Shown: positions 31,701-42,505 of the stretch, piece by piece
Position numbering within the stretch: position 1 is the stretch's first letter
How the letters are laid out: each line of letters starts with the position of its first letter
From: Zea mays
Taxonomy: Eukaryota; Streptophyta; Magnoliopsida; Poales; Poaceae
Direction of reading: 5' to 3'
DNA: 64,000 nt
NCBI RefSeq assembly: GCF_902167145.1
Contig: NC_050099.1
Coordinates: 238,464,588 to 238,528,587, forward strand
Position numbers and translations under genes: made by a program
Notes under the pieces: model-generated
What the model saw: only the letters and a program-made list of their open reading frames with translations
What the model was told of the DNA's origin: nothing
The model's database searches: none

Positions 31701-33336
31701 ACTGATCAAAGACTATGAGTTGGAGATACATTACCATCCGGGCAAAGCCAATGTTGTTGCAGATGCTCTGAGCAGGAAAAGTCAAGTCAACATGTTGGCC
31801 TCGCACCCAATGCCGTATGAGTTAGCCAAGGAGTTTGACAGACTGAGCCTCGGTTTCCTGAATAGTACGCAAGGAGTGACAGTGGAATTGGAGCCCACCC
31901 TAGAGCGGGAGATCAAAGAAGGGCAGAAGGATGATGAAAACATCAACAAGATCCGGCAGCTGATCCTAGAAGGAAGAGGCAAAGACTTTCGAGAGGATGA
32001 AGAAGGAGTAATCTGGTTCAAGGACCGATTGTGTGTTCCCGACCTCAAACCTATTCGGGAACTGATCCTCAAGGAAGCTCATGAGACAGCCTACTCGATA
32101 CACCCAGGGAGTGAGAAAATGTACCAGGATTTAAAAAGGAGGTTTTGGTGGTATGGTGTGAAAAGGGAGATCGCAGAATATGTCGCCATCTGTGATAGCT
32201 GTCAGAGAACCAAAGCAGAGCATCAGAGGCCCGCCGGACTGTTGCAGCCATTGCGGATTCCTCAGTGGAAGTGGGATGAGATCGGGATGGATTTCATAGT
32301 TGGCCTACCTCGTACCCGGGCCGGTTATGATTCCATCTGGGTGGTCGTGGACCGCTTAACAAAGGTGGCCCATTTCATACCTGTGAAGACGACATACACC
32401 GGAGCAACGTTAGCTGAGTTATACATGTCACGGATAGTCTGCCTTCATGGTGTGCCGAAGAAGATAGTGTCAGATCGAGGAACGCAGTTCACATCTCATT
32501 TTTGGCAGCAGCTACAAGAAGCTTTGGGCACACATTTGAACTTCAGCTCAGCTTATCACCCGCAGACAGACGGTCAGACTGAAAGAACTAACCAGATCTT
32601 AGAAGATATGTTGAGAGCCTGTGCGTTGCAAGACAAGTCAGGATGGGACAAAAGGTTACCTTATGCAGAATTCTCCTACAACAATAGCTACCAGGCCAGC
32701 TTGAAGATGTCACCGTTTCAGGCACTCTACGGACGGAGTTGTAGGACTCCGCTGCACTGGGACCAGCCTGGAGAGAGACAGGTGTTTGGCCCCGACATCT
32801 TGCTTGAAGCCGAAGAGAATATCAAAATGGTTCGGGAGAACCTGAAGACAGCCCAGTCAAGACAGCGAAGCTATGCGGACCGAAGAAGAAGAGAACTGAG
32901 TTTTGAAGTGGGAGACTACGTCTATCTGAAGGTGTCACCTATCAGGGGAGTCAGAAGGTTCGGAGTCAAAGGCAAGTTAGCACCCCGGTACGTCGGACCA
33001 TATCAGATTCAAGCCAAGCGTGGAGAAGTGGCCTACCAGCTTGACCTACCAGAGAGTTTGTCAGCAGTGCACAATGTGTTCCATGTGTCGCAATTGAAGA
33101 AATGTTTGCGAGTACCAGAAGAACAGTTGCTAGTGGAGGGCTTGGAAGTCCAAGAAGATCTGACATACATAGAGAAGCCAACGCAGATTCTGGAGTTTGC
33201 AGACAGAGTCACCCGGAGGAACACCATCAGAATGTGCAAAGTCAGATGGGGTCACCACTCGGAGGATGAAGCAACCTGGGAACGAGAAGATGACCTGAAG
33301 GCCAAATACCCTGAACTCTTTGCTGACCAACCTTGA
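28762..33336 (+). CDS. Tekay gag-pol polyprotein, intact (1,524 aa)
   Basis: One uninterrupted frame. I chose the ATG at 28762 ([11 protein letters not shown]); an in-frame ATG exists at 28735 but lies in the candidate intron. Domains: gag capsid (about 70-260, [20 protein letters not shown]); zinc knuckle [14 protein letters not shown] (about 352); protease FDTGATHSF (D at 431); reverse transcriptase with FIDD (749-750); RNase H (from about 894, [19 protein letters not shown]); integrase zinc region ([16 protein letters not shown]) and catalytic D1177, D1238, E1274 (35 residues between the last two); GPYQ motif (about 1412); chromodomain at the C-terminus (about 1470-1524, VKWRWGHH-like [16 protein letters not shown]). 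The order protease-RT-RNaseH-integrase-chromodomain defines a chromovirus. No broken motif is seen. Confidence 0.95.
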   Translation: MSDNRRRCNRRAQQEQHDQQEENQRQPPPPPPMSVEQMFLMQTQAVQAIGQTLAAMQQAQQQPQPQLQVQMPQMPRDKRGEFMRGHPPTFAHSADPMDAEDWLRAVERELRTAQCDDREKVLYGPCQLRGAAQSWWESYLATHADPEAITWEEFSESFRRYHVPEGLMIVKKEEFLALKQGPMSVSEYRDKFLQLSRYAPEDVNTDAKRQYRFMRGLVDPLHYQLMNHTFPTFQHLIDRAVMTEKKRKDMEDRKRKMSGPQSGGISRPRFSGSSSQQGRPGHPQGYQNQNQRPHQQQFQRQYPQQQQQYRQHNQQGGNQYQKQNNQAPRLPAPAANQSNQAAPAQGGGKGCFHCGDQGHWAMQCPKKMAQQQTNPNAPARQGVLQPAAGNRNQAYNRGKVNHLEAEAIQDAPDVAVGMFSVESHPAKVLFDTGATHSFVTATWVELHNISVEAMMPPMRINSVGGKVQTDKICSNIMVEIRGIGFPSDLIVIGTPGIDVILGMNWLMKYEANVSCDKRTITLKSPSGEEVVAELRMPKSEEGVCHQISVDSKEPNPLEAIKVVSDFPDVFPEELTGMPPERKVEFAIELIPGTAPISKRAYRVSGPELVELKKQIDEMIEKGYIRPSTSPWAAPVLFVEKKDGTKRMCIDYRALNEVTVKNKYPLPRIEDLFDQLRGASVFSKIDLRSGYHQLRIRPSDIPKTAFITKYGLYEFTVMSFGLTNAPAFFMYLMNSVFMDYLDKFVVVFIDDILIYSQSEEDHVEHLKMVLQRLREHQLYAKLGKCEFWIHEVLFLGHIINQEGLAVDPKKVADILNWKAPKDVRGIKSFIGMAGYYRRFIEGFSKIARPMTALLAKKVEFKWTQKCQEAFEELKNRLTTAPVLVLPDVHKSFSVYCDASYTGLGCVLMQEGRVVAYSSRQLKIHEKNYPTHDLELAAVVHALKTWRHYLYGQKCDIYTDHKSLKYIFTQSELNMRQRRWLELIKDYELEIHYHPGKANVVADALSRKSQVNMLASHPMPYELAKEFDRLSLGFLNSTQGVTVELEPTLEREIKEGQKDDENINKIRQLILEGRGKDFREDEEGVIWFKDRLCVPDLKPIRELILKEAHETAYSIHPGSEKMYQDLKRRFWWYGVKREIAEYVAICDSCQRTKAEHQRPAGLLQPLRIPQWKWDEIGMDFIVGLPRTRAGYDSIWVVVDRLTKVAHFIPVKTTYTGATLAELYMSRIVCLHGVPKKIVSDRGTQFTSHFWQQLQEALGTHLNFSSAYHPQTDGQTERTNQILEDMLRACALQDKSGWDKRLPYAEFSYNNSYQASLKMSPFQALYGRSCRTPLHWDQPGERQVFGPDILLEAEENIKMVRENLKTAQSRQRSYADRRRRELSFEVGDYVYLKVSPIRGVRRFGVKGKLAPRYVGPYQIQAKRGEVAYQLDLPESLSAVHNVFHVSQLKKCLRVPEEQLLVEGLEVQEDLTYIEKPTQILEFADRVTRRNTIRMCKVRWGHHSEDEATWEREDDLKAKYPELFADQP

Positions 33337-33357
33337 ATCTCGGGGCGAGATTCTTTT

Positions 33358-33371
33358 AAGGGGGATAGGTT
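33358..33371 (+). other. Tekay polypurine tract
   Basis: AAGGGGGATAGGTT directly precedes the 3' LTR at 33372, 22 bases after the gag-pol stop. Confidence 0.75.
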
Positions 33372-36300
33372 TGTAACACCCTGAATTTGGGGGTATAAAA
33401 TTTCCTTGCTCATATTCACAAATTCAGGTGTTACTTCCTTTTCTCATCCTTCCTAATTCTTTTCCCTCTCATTTCTATAGGAGCTAAGTGCTTATTTTAC
33501 TTGTAATTGTAGTCTATTATGTTAAACCCTAGTGGAGTATGAATTGTTGCATCATGTTGAACCCTAGATTTCACTTTTGTTTGGTGCATAATTCTCAAAA
33601 GGTCTAATTTGAATTTGGGGCCCATTTGAATTTGAATCAAATAGAATAAATAAAAGAAAAGGGAGAAACAATTCAGAATAAAAGAAAAAGGTAAAGCAGC
33701 CCAACCCAGCCGCCCCCTCGGCCTTTCGGCCCAGCCGGCCCATCTCTCGCGCGCGCGCCTCCCTCCCCTCCTCTCTCTGCGCAGCGGGCCCGGCCTGTCG
33801 GCGCGGCCGCCTTCCGCGTACCCGCCCCTTTCTCTCTCTGTTCGCCCGGCCCCACCTGTCGGCGCCCGCTTTCCCCGCGCGCGCTCGCTCTCTCTCTGCT
33901 CGCGGGCCCGGGCTGTCAGCCCCGTCTTCCTCGCGTAACCGCCGCCGAGCTGCTCGCGCCCGCCTTCCCCGCGCCCACGTCGCGCGTGGAACTCGCCCCA
34001 CCTCGCCCTCGGCCACTTGTGCCCCGAGCCCACTCGCCCTCACCCTCTCCCCCCATTTGCGCCCAGTAGACCCTCTCTCCCCCCCCCTCGCTGCGCGCAC
34101 GCAGAGCGCCGCCGCCATAACCCCGCCGTCCCGAGCTCGGTTTCTCGTCGCCGGTGGAGCTCCGCCGCGCCCTTAGCCCCGGTGAGCTCCGCTCTGGCGT
34201 CCGCAACCCGGAACGCGCCCCAATTCCCTCTCCCCCTCCCTATTTCTCTCTGCCCGCGCTCACCCGTCGTCCGCCGTGCAGCCGCCACCGTCGACCCGGG
34301 TCCCCGTCGCGTCCCCGTCGCCGCCGAGGAGTCCCCGGAGCCCGCCTTGAGGTAACGGACCTCTCCCGCCCCTATCGCCCCTTGCTTTGCTCTCTGTTGC
34401 GCTTGATTGCTCGCCGGAGTAGAATAACCCCGCCGCCGAGCCGCCCCGCCGTGAACCGCCCCCCTCCGGTGCCTCTGCCGCGACCCAGACCCTACCGGAG
34501 AACTCCCCGCGCCCTCCCCGATCTCCCCGACCACTCGGATTGCCCCAGAGCCCCGCCAGTCGCCCGCGCCCCTCGTCTCCGGCGAGCCCTCCGCCGCGGG
34601 GACGAGCGCCGCCGCCCCAGCTAGCCGTAGGGAAGACCCAGGCCGCCCATCCGATCTCCGCCGCTCAACCCAGATCGGGCGGTCCTGATTCAACTCGCCC
34701 GGACCTAATCCTGGCCGTCCGCCAGCGATCCAGCGGCCTAGGCCCACTACCCCCTCACCCCGTCTCTCTGCCCGCTAGGCCCCGCCTGTCAGCCCGCCCG
34801 CGCGCTCGCTCTGCCGTTTGGGCCCCGCCTGTCAGCGCGCCCGCGCTGTCCGCCCGGCCCCGCCTGCCAGTCGCCCGCGCGCGCTGTCCGCCCGGCCCCG
34901 CCTGTCAGCCGCCCAGGCCGCCGCGCGCCCGCGCGCCCGCCCGCAGGATCTAATCCTGATCGTTCGCTTTAGATCTGACGGCTGTAAGCGCTCGATACCC
35001 CTTCGCCCGCGCTTTTCTTAAAGAGCCCCCCTGTTTTCTGGAAATTGCGCCCGCCGTCCCTGGTTTCTCGCAGTTAAGTCCCTGGCCCTTTTATTTAATT
35101 AAAAATAAGTCCTTAGGGTATAATTTTAACCCCTAAACTTGTAAAATTCATAACTTTGTCATATGAACTCCAAATTAGGTGCTTCAAATTGCAAAATGTT
35201 CATAATATTATTATCTATCTGTTTATGCAATGTTTCCCTGCTGTTTCCATGTATTAATTAATAGCTAATCACTAGGATAGGATTAAGACTATAGAAACCT
35301 TATTTAAGATAATTGGAAATGAGTAGACTTTAATAAAAGTTGGATTACTTAAGTTTATGGACTTAAACACCTAAGTTTAGGAACTTAAACCAGATAATTA
35401 TTTAATCCCACCACCAACTTAGACCTGATTAGTGGTTAGTGAATCACTTTGTGTAGTCCTCTACCCCCAGACCTAGGGAACTTTAGAGTGCCTATCCCTT
35501 TTCTGTTATGAACTTGTGACCCCTCTCTGCTGCATATGTTTGGTATATTGTTTTTGTTTGTTATTTTCCCAAGTGCATAGTGTGAATGATTGCTTTGCGT
35601 AGACAACGAGCAGTCTGTGTTTCCCGAGGCAGTTGCAGAGGAAGTCCCTGATCAGCAGTTTGGTGAAGGCAAGTGTCCTCTGTCCCATTATGTCCTATTC
35701 ATTTATAACTTACTACCCCGCATTACTTTCCTGAAACCTAAGGATTGACTAGCTTTGCACTTTACTTTATCCTTGCTGACCTTATGGGCTATTATGGTTA
35801 GCACTTTGCTACTGCTTTAACATAATCAATGAACATGATGTGGCTATTTATGATACTGTTATCCTGTTGATGTTGATGATCTTGTGATACTCTAGGGGGC
35901 TCAGGCTGTTTCCTGAGTACCTCTCCGTAAGGACTGGTTCGTTGAGAGACCACCCGGGATAACAGTGCAACCATGAGGGTGAAATGGGATGCCCTTAGCT
36001 GATTAATTGGATGAACTAGAGGTGTAGTTGCTTAGCCGTCGTGCCGTCAATGGGGTCCAGGCACAGTGCTTGCTCTACCGAGGCTGAGTGCCGAGGTTCT
36101 TTCGTTTTGCTCTTTGTTAGTCACTCTCCTGCGGGGAGGGGTACTGTGTTTATCAAACTGGAGAAACCTAACGGGCAGCTACGATCTCTAGGGAATCTTT
36201 GTAAAAGCTACGTAGTGATGCCCTGCCGGACCACCTAGGTAGTGGTCAATGGGGATTAGCTCTCCCCGGGTAGAAAGGGAATCATGACTCATGGGTAAAG

Positions 36301-36981
36301 TGTGCGACCTCTGCAGAGGGTAGTGAAACTGGTATATCAGCCGTGCTCACGGTTAAGAGCAGCCTTGGGATCCTCTTTGATTAGAGATACAGATGGTTCG
36401 AGATGCAATGGTTGTGATATGGTTTTGGTTCGACTATGATGATGTTGTTCCTCGATGAGGAAATGGTTTACGGGTTGGTTAATGCTAAAATCTGGCTTCT
36501 ACTAATGATAAATACCTGACCAACTAAAAGCAACTGCTTGAGCCTAACCCCACATAAAGCTAGTCCACTTCAGCCAAACGGGACATTTGCTGAGTACGTT
36601 GATGTGTACTCATCCTTGCTTTACCACAAAACACCAGGTTGTCCGCATTGTAACCACTGCTCAGGAGAAGGTGAAGCCGTGGAAGGAGACTTCCAGGAGT
36701 TCCAAGACTACGATGAATTCTAGGCGTGGGTTGGCGGCAACCCCCAGTCAGCTGCCTGTGGAGGCTTTATCTTTACTGCGTTTCGTTTAGCACTTTGATT
36801 TACCTGTTAAGACAATGACTATGTGGATGTCTATGACTCTATGATGTAATAAGTACCCTTTTATATTATTATTCGAGCATTGTGTGATGATGTTCATTTA
36901 TGTAATCGCTGTGTACGTGAGTTCTGATCCTGGCACGTACATAGTTCGCATTCGGTTTGCCTTCCAAAACCGGGTGTGACA
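33372..36981 (+). mobile_element. Tekay 3' LTR
   Basis: 3,610 bp, nearly identical to 23473-27082. Differences noticed lie near 34479, 34739, 34914, 36644, 36765 and 36779. Confidence 0.9.
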
Positions 36982-37017
36982 TAAGTTTGGTGTTGCTTTG
37001 GCTCCCTTGTTGGAAGC
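36982..37017. repeat. 36-bp direct repeat flanking the Tekay element (right copy)
   Basis: Perfect copy of 23437-23472. It is followed by CAATACC, which continues the S4 gag sequence. Confidence 0.85.
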
Positions 37018-39003
37018 CAATACCATCCTTAATGCTAGGGCATCTCCTATTATAAAGCATGCTTCGAGCAAATTTAAATTTTTCATTTTCTAATTTATGC
37101 TCGACAATTTTAGCATTTAACTTAGCTATGTGATCATTTTGTTCTTTAATCATAACAATGTGATCATTCATAGCATCAAAATTAACATCTCTACATCTAG
37201 TGCAAATGGTGACATGCTCAACAGTAGATGTAGAAACATTGCAAGCATTCAATTCTTCTATCTTAGCATTTAAACTATCATTCTCAGTTTCAAGACAATA
37301 AATTGAATCATTGCAAATGTTAAGCTCTTTAGACAAATCCTCACATTTTTCTAATTTCAGAGCATAAGCATTTTTCAACTTAACAATTTTTTTATTTTCC
37401 TTAACGAGCAAGTCCTCTTGGCATTCCAAGAGATCATCCTTCTTGTTAATGGTTTCTATCAATTCATTTATATTTTTATTTTGATCCTTAGTAAGGATTG
37501 CAAAAAGAGAAGTTAAATCATCTTCATTATCACTAGAGCTACCCTCATCATCGGAAGTAGTGTATTTGGGGGTATCTCTAGAATGTACCTTCTTCTTTTT
37601 GTCGTCCTTAGCCATTAGGCATTTGTGGCCGACGTTGGGGAAGAGAAGACCCTTTTTGATTGCGATGTTGGCGGCATCCTCGTCGGAGGAAGAGTCGGTG
37701 GAGCTCTCGTCGGAGTCCCATTCCCGTCCCACATGCGCCTCGCCACCCTTCTTCTTGTAGTACCTCTTCTTCTTCCCTTTCTTGTCGTCATCCCTGTCAC
37801 TGTCACTTGTATATGGACATTTGGTAATAAAGTGACCGTACTTACCACACCTATAGCAAACCCTCTTGGAACAGGGTCTGTAGTCCTTCCCCTTCCTTTG
37901 CTTTAGGATTTGCCAAAAGCTCTTGATGATAAGATCCATCTCCTCGTTGTTGAGCTTGGAGGCGTCAATTGGGAGTCTACTTGGTGTAGACTCTTCCTTC
38001 TTCTCTTTCGTTGCTTTGAATGCAACGGGTTGCACCTCGGGTGTGGAGGTGGCGCCTTGCTCCAAGTTGACAATATGTTTGGAGTCTTTGATCATTAGTT
38101 CAAAGCTCACAAATTTGCCAATAACCTCCTCGGGAGACATCTATTTATATCTTGGATCTCCATGGATTAGTTGCACTTGAGTGGGATTATGAAAAACAAG
38201 AGATCTAAGAATAACCTTGACCATTTCATGGTCATCCCACTTGGTGCTCCCGAGGTTGCGCACTTGGTTGACCATTGTTTTGAGCCGGTTGTACATTGCT
38301 TGTGGCTCTTCTCCTTTGTTGAGGACGAATCGACCGAGCTCTCCCTCAATCGTCTCGCGCTTGGTGATTTTGGTCACCTCGTCCCCTTCATGCGCCGTCA
38401 TGAGGACATCCCAAATTTCTTTGGCATTTTCAACCCTTGCACCTTGTTATACTCCTCTCGACACAAGGAGGCAAGGAGTATATAAGTTGCTTGGGAATTA
38501 AAATGCCTTATTTGGGCGGCCTCATCGGAGTCATAATCCTCGTCGCCAACCTGTGGTGCCTGCACTCCAAACTCAACAATGTCCCATATGCTTTTGTGGA
38601 GTGAGGTTAGATTGTGCCTCATTTTATCACTCCACATACAATAATCTTCACCATCAAAATATGGTGGTTTTCCTAGGGGTACCGAAAGTAAAGGAGCACG
38701 TTTTGGAATATGAGGATAGCGTAGATGCATCTTACTATAGTTCTTGCGCTCTTGGCGCTTCGAAGTTGTAGACTCGGCGCCGGATGTGGAAGGTGATGAA
38801 GAGTCGGTCTCGTAGTAGACCACCTTCTTCATTTTCTTTTTCTTCTTGTCACCCTTCTTATGTGACTTGATGGAGGAAGCATATTCCTCCTTGTGCTTGT
38901 CGCCGACCTCCTTTGATAGAGTCTGTTCATCGTTCTTCCTTCCCGAGCCTTCAAGCTTTTCATCGGTGACCATATCCCTCTTGGCGTGTTCTCCCGACAT
39001 CAC
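36982..39003 (-). pseudogene. S4 gag, N-terminal and middle part
   Basis: Homologous to S1 gag. The ATG at 39003 opens MMSGEHAKRD; the capsid region has PPYFDGEDYCMWSDKMRHNL; the zinc knuckle is CYRCGKYGHFITKC; an acidic DSDESSTDSSSDEDAAN stretch is followed by a coiled coil. It is broken by a frameshift near 38400 and a stop near 38140 (PRYK-stop-MSPEEV), and interrupted at 36982 by the Tekay element. The coiled coil is shorter than in S1. Confidence 0.85.
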
Positions 39004-39034
39004 TTCGAGTTGTTAGACTCTTAATCAAGCACCA

Positions 39035-39049
39035 GGCTCTGATACTAAT
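39035..39049 (-). other. S4 primer-binding site
   Basis: The minus strand reads ATTAGTATCAGAGCC next to the LTR, the usual Ty1/copia initiator tRNA-Met site. Confidence 0.85.
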
Positions 39050-39253
39050 TGAAAATCGCCTAGAGGGGGTGAATAGGCGAAACCTGAAAATTATGAACTT
39101 TGAACACGCACTATGCCATGGGTTAGCGTTAGAAATAATTCGGAGTGCGAAAGATAGTTCTCCTTGCTATGAGTTGCTCAATCAACACGGGTAACTTTGG
39201 GAGCCAACTCAAATCAATATGAGCAAGGGAACTTTTAGAGAGAGGAAGGGAGG

Positions 39254-40907
39254 TGTCGGGGACCATAATTAGGGGTACCCCCAAGACTCCTAATCTCAGC
39301 TGGTAACCCCCATCAGCACAAAGCTGCAAAGGCTTGATGGGTGCGATTAAGTTAAGGCTCGGTCCACTCAAGGGACACGATCTCGCCTCGCTCGAGCCCA
39401 GCCTCGGGCAAAGGCAGCCGGCCCCGGAGGATTCACGTCTCGCCCGAGAGCCCCCTCAAGCAACGGACACACCTTCGGCTCGCTCGAGGTCCAGTCTTCG
39501 CAGAGAAGCAACCTTGGCCAGATCGTCACGCCAACCGACCATATCGCAAGAGCATTTAATGCAAGGATGGCCTGACACCCTACCCTGACGCGCGCTCTTC
39601 AGTCGACAGAACCGAAGTGACCGCAGTCACTTCGCGGCTCCACTAACCGACCTGACAAGAAGACAGCGCCGCCTGCGTCGCTCCGACTGCTGTGCCGCTC
39701 GACAGAGTGAGACTGACAGCAGCCAAGTCCGGCCCCGGGCGCCATAGGAAGCTCTGCCTCGCCCGACCCCATGGCTCGGACTTGGGCTCGGCCCCGGAAG
39801 ACGACGAACTCCACCTCGCCCGATCCCAGGGCTCGGACTCGAGCTCGGCCCCGGAAGACGACGAACTCCGCCTCGCCCGACCCCAGGGCTCGGACTCGGG
39901 CTCGACCCCGGAAGACGACGAACTCCGCCTCGCCCGACCCCAGGGCTCGGACTCGGGCTCGGCCCCGGAAGACGACGAACTCCGCCTCGCCCGATCCCAG
40001 GTCTCGGACTCGGGCTCGGCCCCGGAAGATGACGAACTCCGCCTCGCCCGACCCCAGGGCTCGGACTCGGGCTCGGCCCCGGAAGACGACGAACTCCGCC
40101 TCGCCCGACCCTAGGGCTCGGACTCAGCCTTGGCCTCGGACGACGGTCTCCGCCTCGCCCGACCCGAGGCTCGGACTCGACCTCGACCTCGGAAGACAGA
40201 CTCGACCTCAACCTCGGAGGAGCCTCCGCCTCGCCCGACCTAGGGCTCGGGCCGACCACGTCACAGGAGGGGCCATCATTACCCTACCCCTAGCTCGCTC
40301 AGGCTACGGGGGACAAGACCGGCGTCCCATCTGGCTCGCCCCGGTAAACAAATAATGATGGCGCCCCGCGTGCTCCATGACGACGGCGGCTCTCAACCCC
40401 TTACGAAAGCAAGGAGACGTCAGCAAGGACTTGACAACCCCGACAGATGTCCTTCCGCAAGGCTCCAGCGCTCCTCCGATGGCCACGACATCACATGAAC
40501 AGGGTGCCAAAACCTCTCCGGCTGCCACGACGGCATGTACTTAGGGCTCTAGCTCCTCTCTGCTAGACACGTTAGCACACTGCTACATCCCCCATTGTAC
40601 ACCTGGGCCCTCTCCTTACGCCTATAAAAGGAAGGTCCATGGCTCTCGTACGAGAAGGTTGGTCACGCGGGAGGACGGGCCGGCGTGTATAAGCCTCTCT
40701 CTCTCTCCCACGCGGACGCTTGTAACCCCCTACTGCAAGCACACCCGACCTAGGCGCAGAACAACACGAAGGCCGCAGGTTTCCCCTTTTGCATGTCTCC
40801 TTCTTTCCCCCCTTCGTGCTCCGTCTCGCGCCGACCCATCTGGGCTGGGACACGCGGCGACAATTTACTCATCGGTCCAGGGACCCCCCGGGGTCGAAAC
40901 GCCTACA
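39254..40907 (+). mobile_element. Huck-like solo LTR
   Basis: Starts TGTCGGGGACCATAATTAGG at 39254 and ends CGAAACGCCTACA at 40907 (1,654 bp). It is flanked by GGAGG at 39249-39253 and 40908-40912, which shows a complete insertion now reduced to one LTR, presumably by recombination between its two LTRs. A possible TATA word (CTATAAAAGG) lies at 40622-40631. It sits inside the S4 5' LTR. Confidence 0.9.
39775..40165. repeat. 57-bp tandem repeats in the Huck LTR
   Basis: About six to seven head-to-tail copies of a GC-rich 57-bp unit containing GGCTCGGACTCGGGCTCGG, starting near 39775, 39832, 39889, 39946, 40003 and 40060. The unit length is a multiple of three, which keeps several frames open and explains the repetitive ORFs called on both strands. 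Confidence 0.9.
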
Positions 40908-41971
40908 GGAGGGGAAACAAATTGAGTGAAGATCAACACAAATGAACACGACGATTTGTTTACCGAGGTTTGGTTCCAAAGAACCTAGTCCCCGTTGAGG
41001 AGGACACAAAGGTTGGGTCTATTCCACCCTTTCCCTCTCTCAATCGGTCACTTAGACTGGTCGAGTGCTTCTTCTTAATCACACAGGTCACTAAGACCCC
41101 GCATGGATCACCACACAATTAGGTGTCTCTAGCATGCTTTACAATTCACTAAGAAGATTGAGAAAGAGATGAAGAAAGCACGATTACGAAAACCAAGCAA
41201 CAAGAGCGACAAATAACACACGGATCACACTCTCTCAAGTCACTAAGCACTAATGATCACTTGTCTTAATTGTGGGACTTGGAGAGATTGGAAGCTTTGA
41301 ATGTGTCTTGGAATGGATTGCTAGCTCTTGTATTGAATGTGAATGAGTAGAGTTCTTGGATTAAGTGAATGGAGGTGGTTGGGGTTGTATTTATAGCCTC
41401 CAACCACTTTCTAGCCATTGCTCCTTTTCTGCCGACCGCGGACGGTTCGCGCTCCTGGTCCGGACGGTCCACCCTTGCACATCAACGGCTGAAATCGCAA
41501 CGGTCAATAGTAACGGCTATAGTGCATTTAATGTGTCGTCAGATGTCAGATAAAGCAGTCGTGGACGGTCCGGCCGTGCACCCCGGACGGTCTGCGACGA
41601 CGCTAAAAATGCATTTTACTGAACCTATCACGCATTTTTCTGGTTTTACAATGACCGGACGGTCCACGCCTGAGGCCGGACGGTCTGCGCTTGGTCTCGG
41701 ACGGTGCTTGCTTCTCCTTCGGACAGTCCGTAGTGTTAACTTGTGTTTTTGCAGTGTTCCTATCCGAGGCTCATCCTGGTGTCGCGGACGGTCCGCAGCA
41801 AGGGCCTGGACGGTCCGCACATAGGTATTTTTTTCCAAAAAGCATCTCCTGTCCAGAATTTATGCACCTAAGAAATGATCAACTAGGCAAACTAGTTAGT
41901 CTATAAGGTTCGTGATGGTTGTCAAACACCAAAATCGATTATAAGAAATGTTTGAGCCCATTTCCCTTTCA

Positions 41972-42407
41972 ACCATTTGTCGTGAGAGACTCCAATTTGT
42001 GGAGATTCCTCACAACCAGGAGTTGATATAAGGAAGACAACAACGATACTTAGGTTTGATCTTTGGATCACTTGAGAGGGGTTGAGTGCAACCCTTGACC
42101 GAAGGAGGTCACCACAATGAGGAGTAGGCATTGGTCGAACCACGGGATAAAATCATTGTGTCTCGTGTCCATTTACTTTTTTTGTGATTATCGTCTTCTT
42201 AAGTTCTCATATTCACTTGTATTATTGCTTCTAAGTTTGATACACATTTTAAAGGAGCAATCAAGTGAAGAGTTCTCCTTTCTCCATCTCCACTCATACC
42301 AACTTGGTTTTAGCTCTCACTAACACTCATTATAAACCAAATTTGTGTTGTTTAGAGTTTATTTTTCCTAGGATCACCAATTCACCTCCCCCCTCTAGGT
42401 GCTCTCA
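41972..42407 (+). mobile_element. Sirevirus LTR 3' part (probably the 3' LTR of S3)
   Basis: Plus-oriented LTR sequence parallel to 17697-18105 of the S2 LTR (shared GTGAGAGACTCCAA, TGTGGAGATTCCTCACAA and GGTTGAGTGCAACCCT) and ending CCTCTAGGTGCTCTCA at 42407. S4 inserted into it. Since S3 pol lies just beyond S4's other end in the same orientation, this is most simply the end of S3 itself. Confidence 0.7.
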
Positions 42408-42505
42408 ATACATCTATAGAGTTCAAAGAGGTCATATGGTGAAGTACTTTCAATAGTTAGAAAGTCGTGTTGCCATCACTATGGACATGTGGACAGCCAA
42501 CCATC

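Larger units (their letters stand above)
23473..36981 (+). mobile_element. Tekay-type chromovirus, complete Ty3/gypsy element (13,509 bp)
   Basis: Both LTRs are exactly 3,610 bp (23473-27082 and 33372-36981), starting TGTAACACCC and ending GTGTGACA. I noticed only about six differences between them, which suggests insertion within roughly the last 0.1 million years at commonly used grass rates. Between them are a tRNA-Met-type primer-binding site, an extra ORF (27338-28357), one intact gag-pol frame with C-terminal chromodomain, and a purine tract. Very long LTRs and a chromodomain fit the Tekay clade. It lies in the S4 gag gene and looks autonomous. Confidence 0.9.
39050..41971 (-). mobile_element. 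S4 5' LTR, split by a Huck solo LTR
   Basis: LTR pieces 39050-39253 and 40913-41971 together make about 1,263 bp. Minus-strand start TGAAAGGGAAATGGGC at 41971, end GGCGATTTTCA at 39050. It contains a dense cluster of GGACGGTCC palindromes at 41435-41820, where S1 and S2 have GGACAGTCC/GGACTGTCC. Confidence 0.85.

Noticed and set aside
30481..32251. Minus-strand ORFs of 60-118 codons within gag-pol
   Set aside because: Shadows of the strongly supported plus-strand polyprotein.
39627..40355. Long overlapping ORFs on both strands (up to about 210 codons) in the Huck LTR
   Set aside because: They follow from the 57-bp tandem repeat, whose length is a multiple of three; the proteins are simple repeats without a domain.
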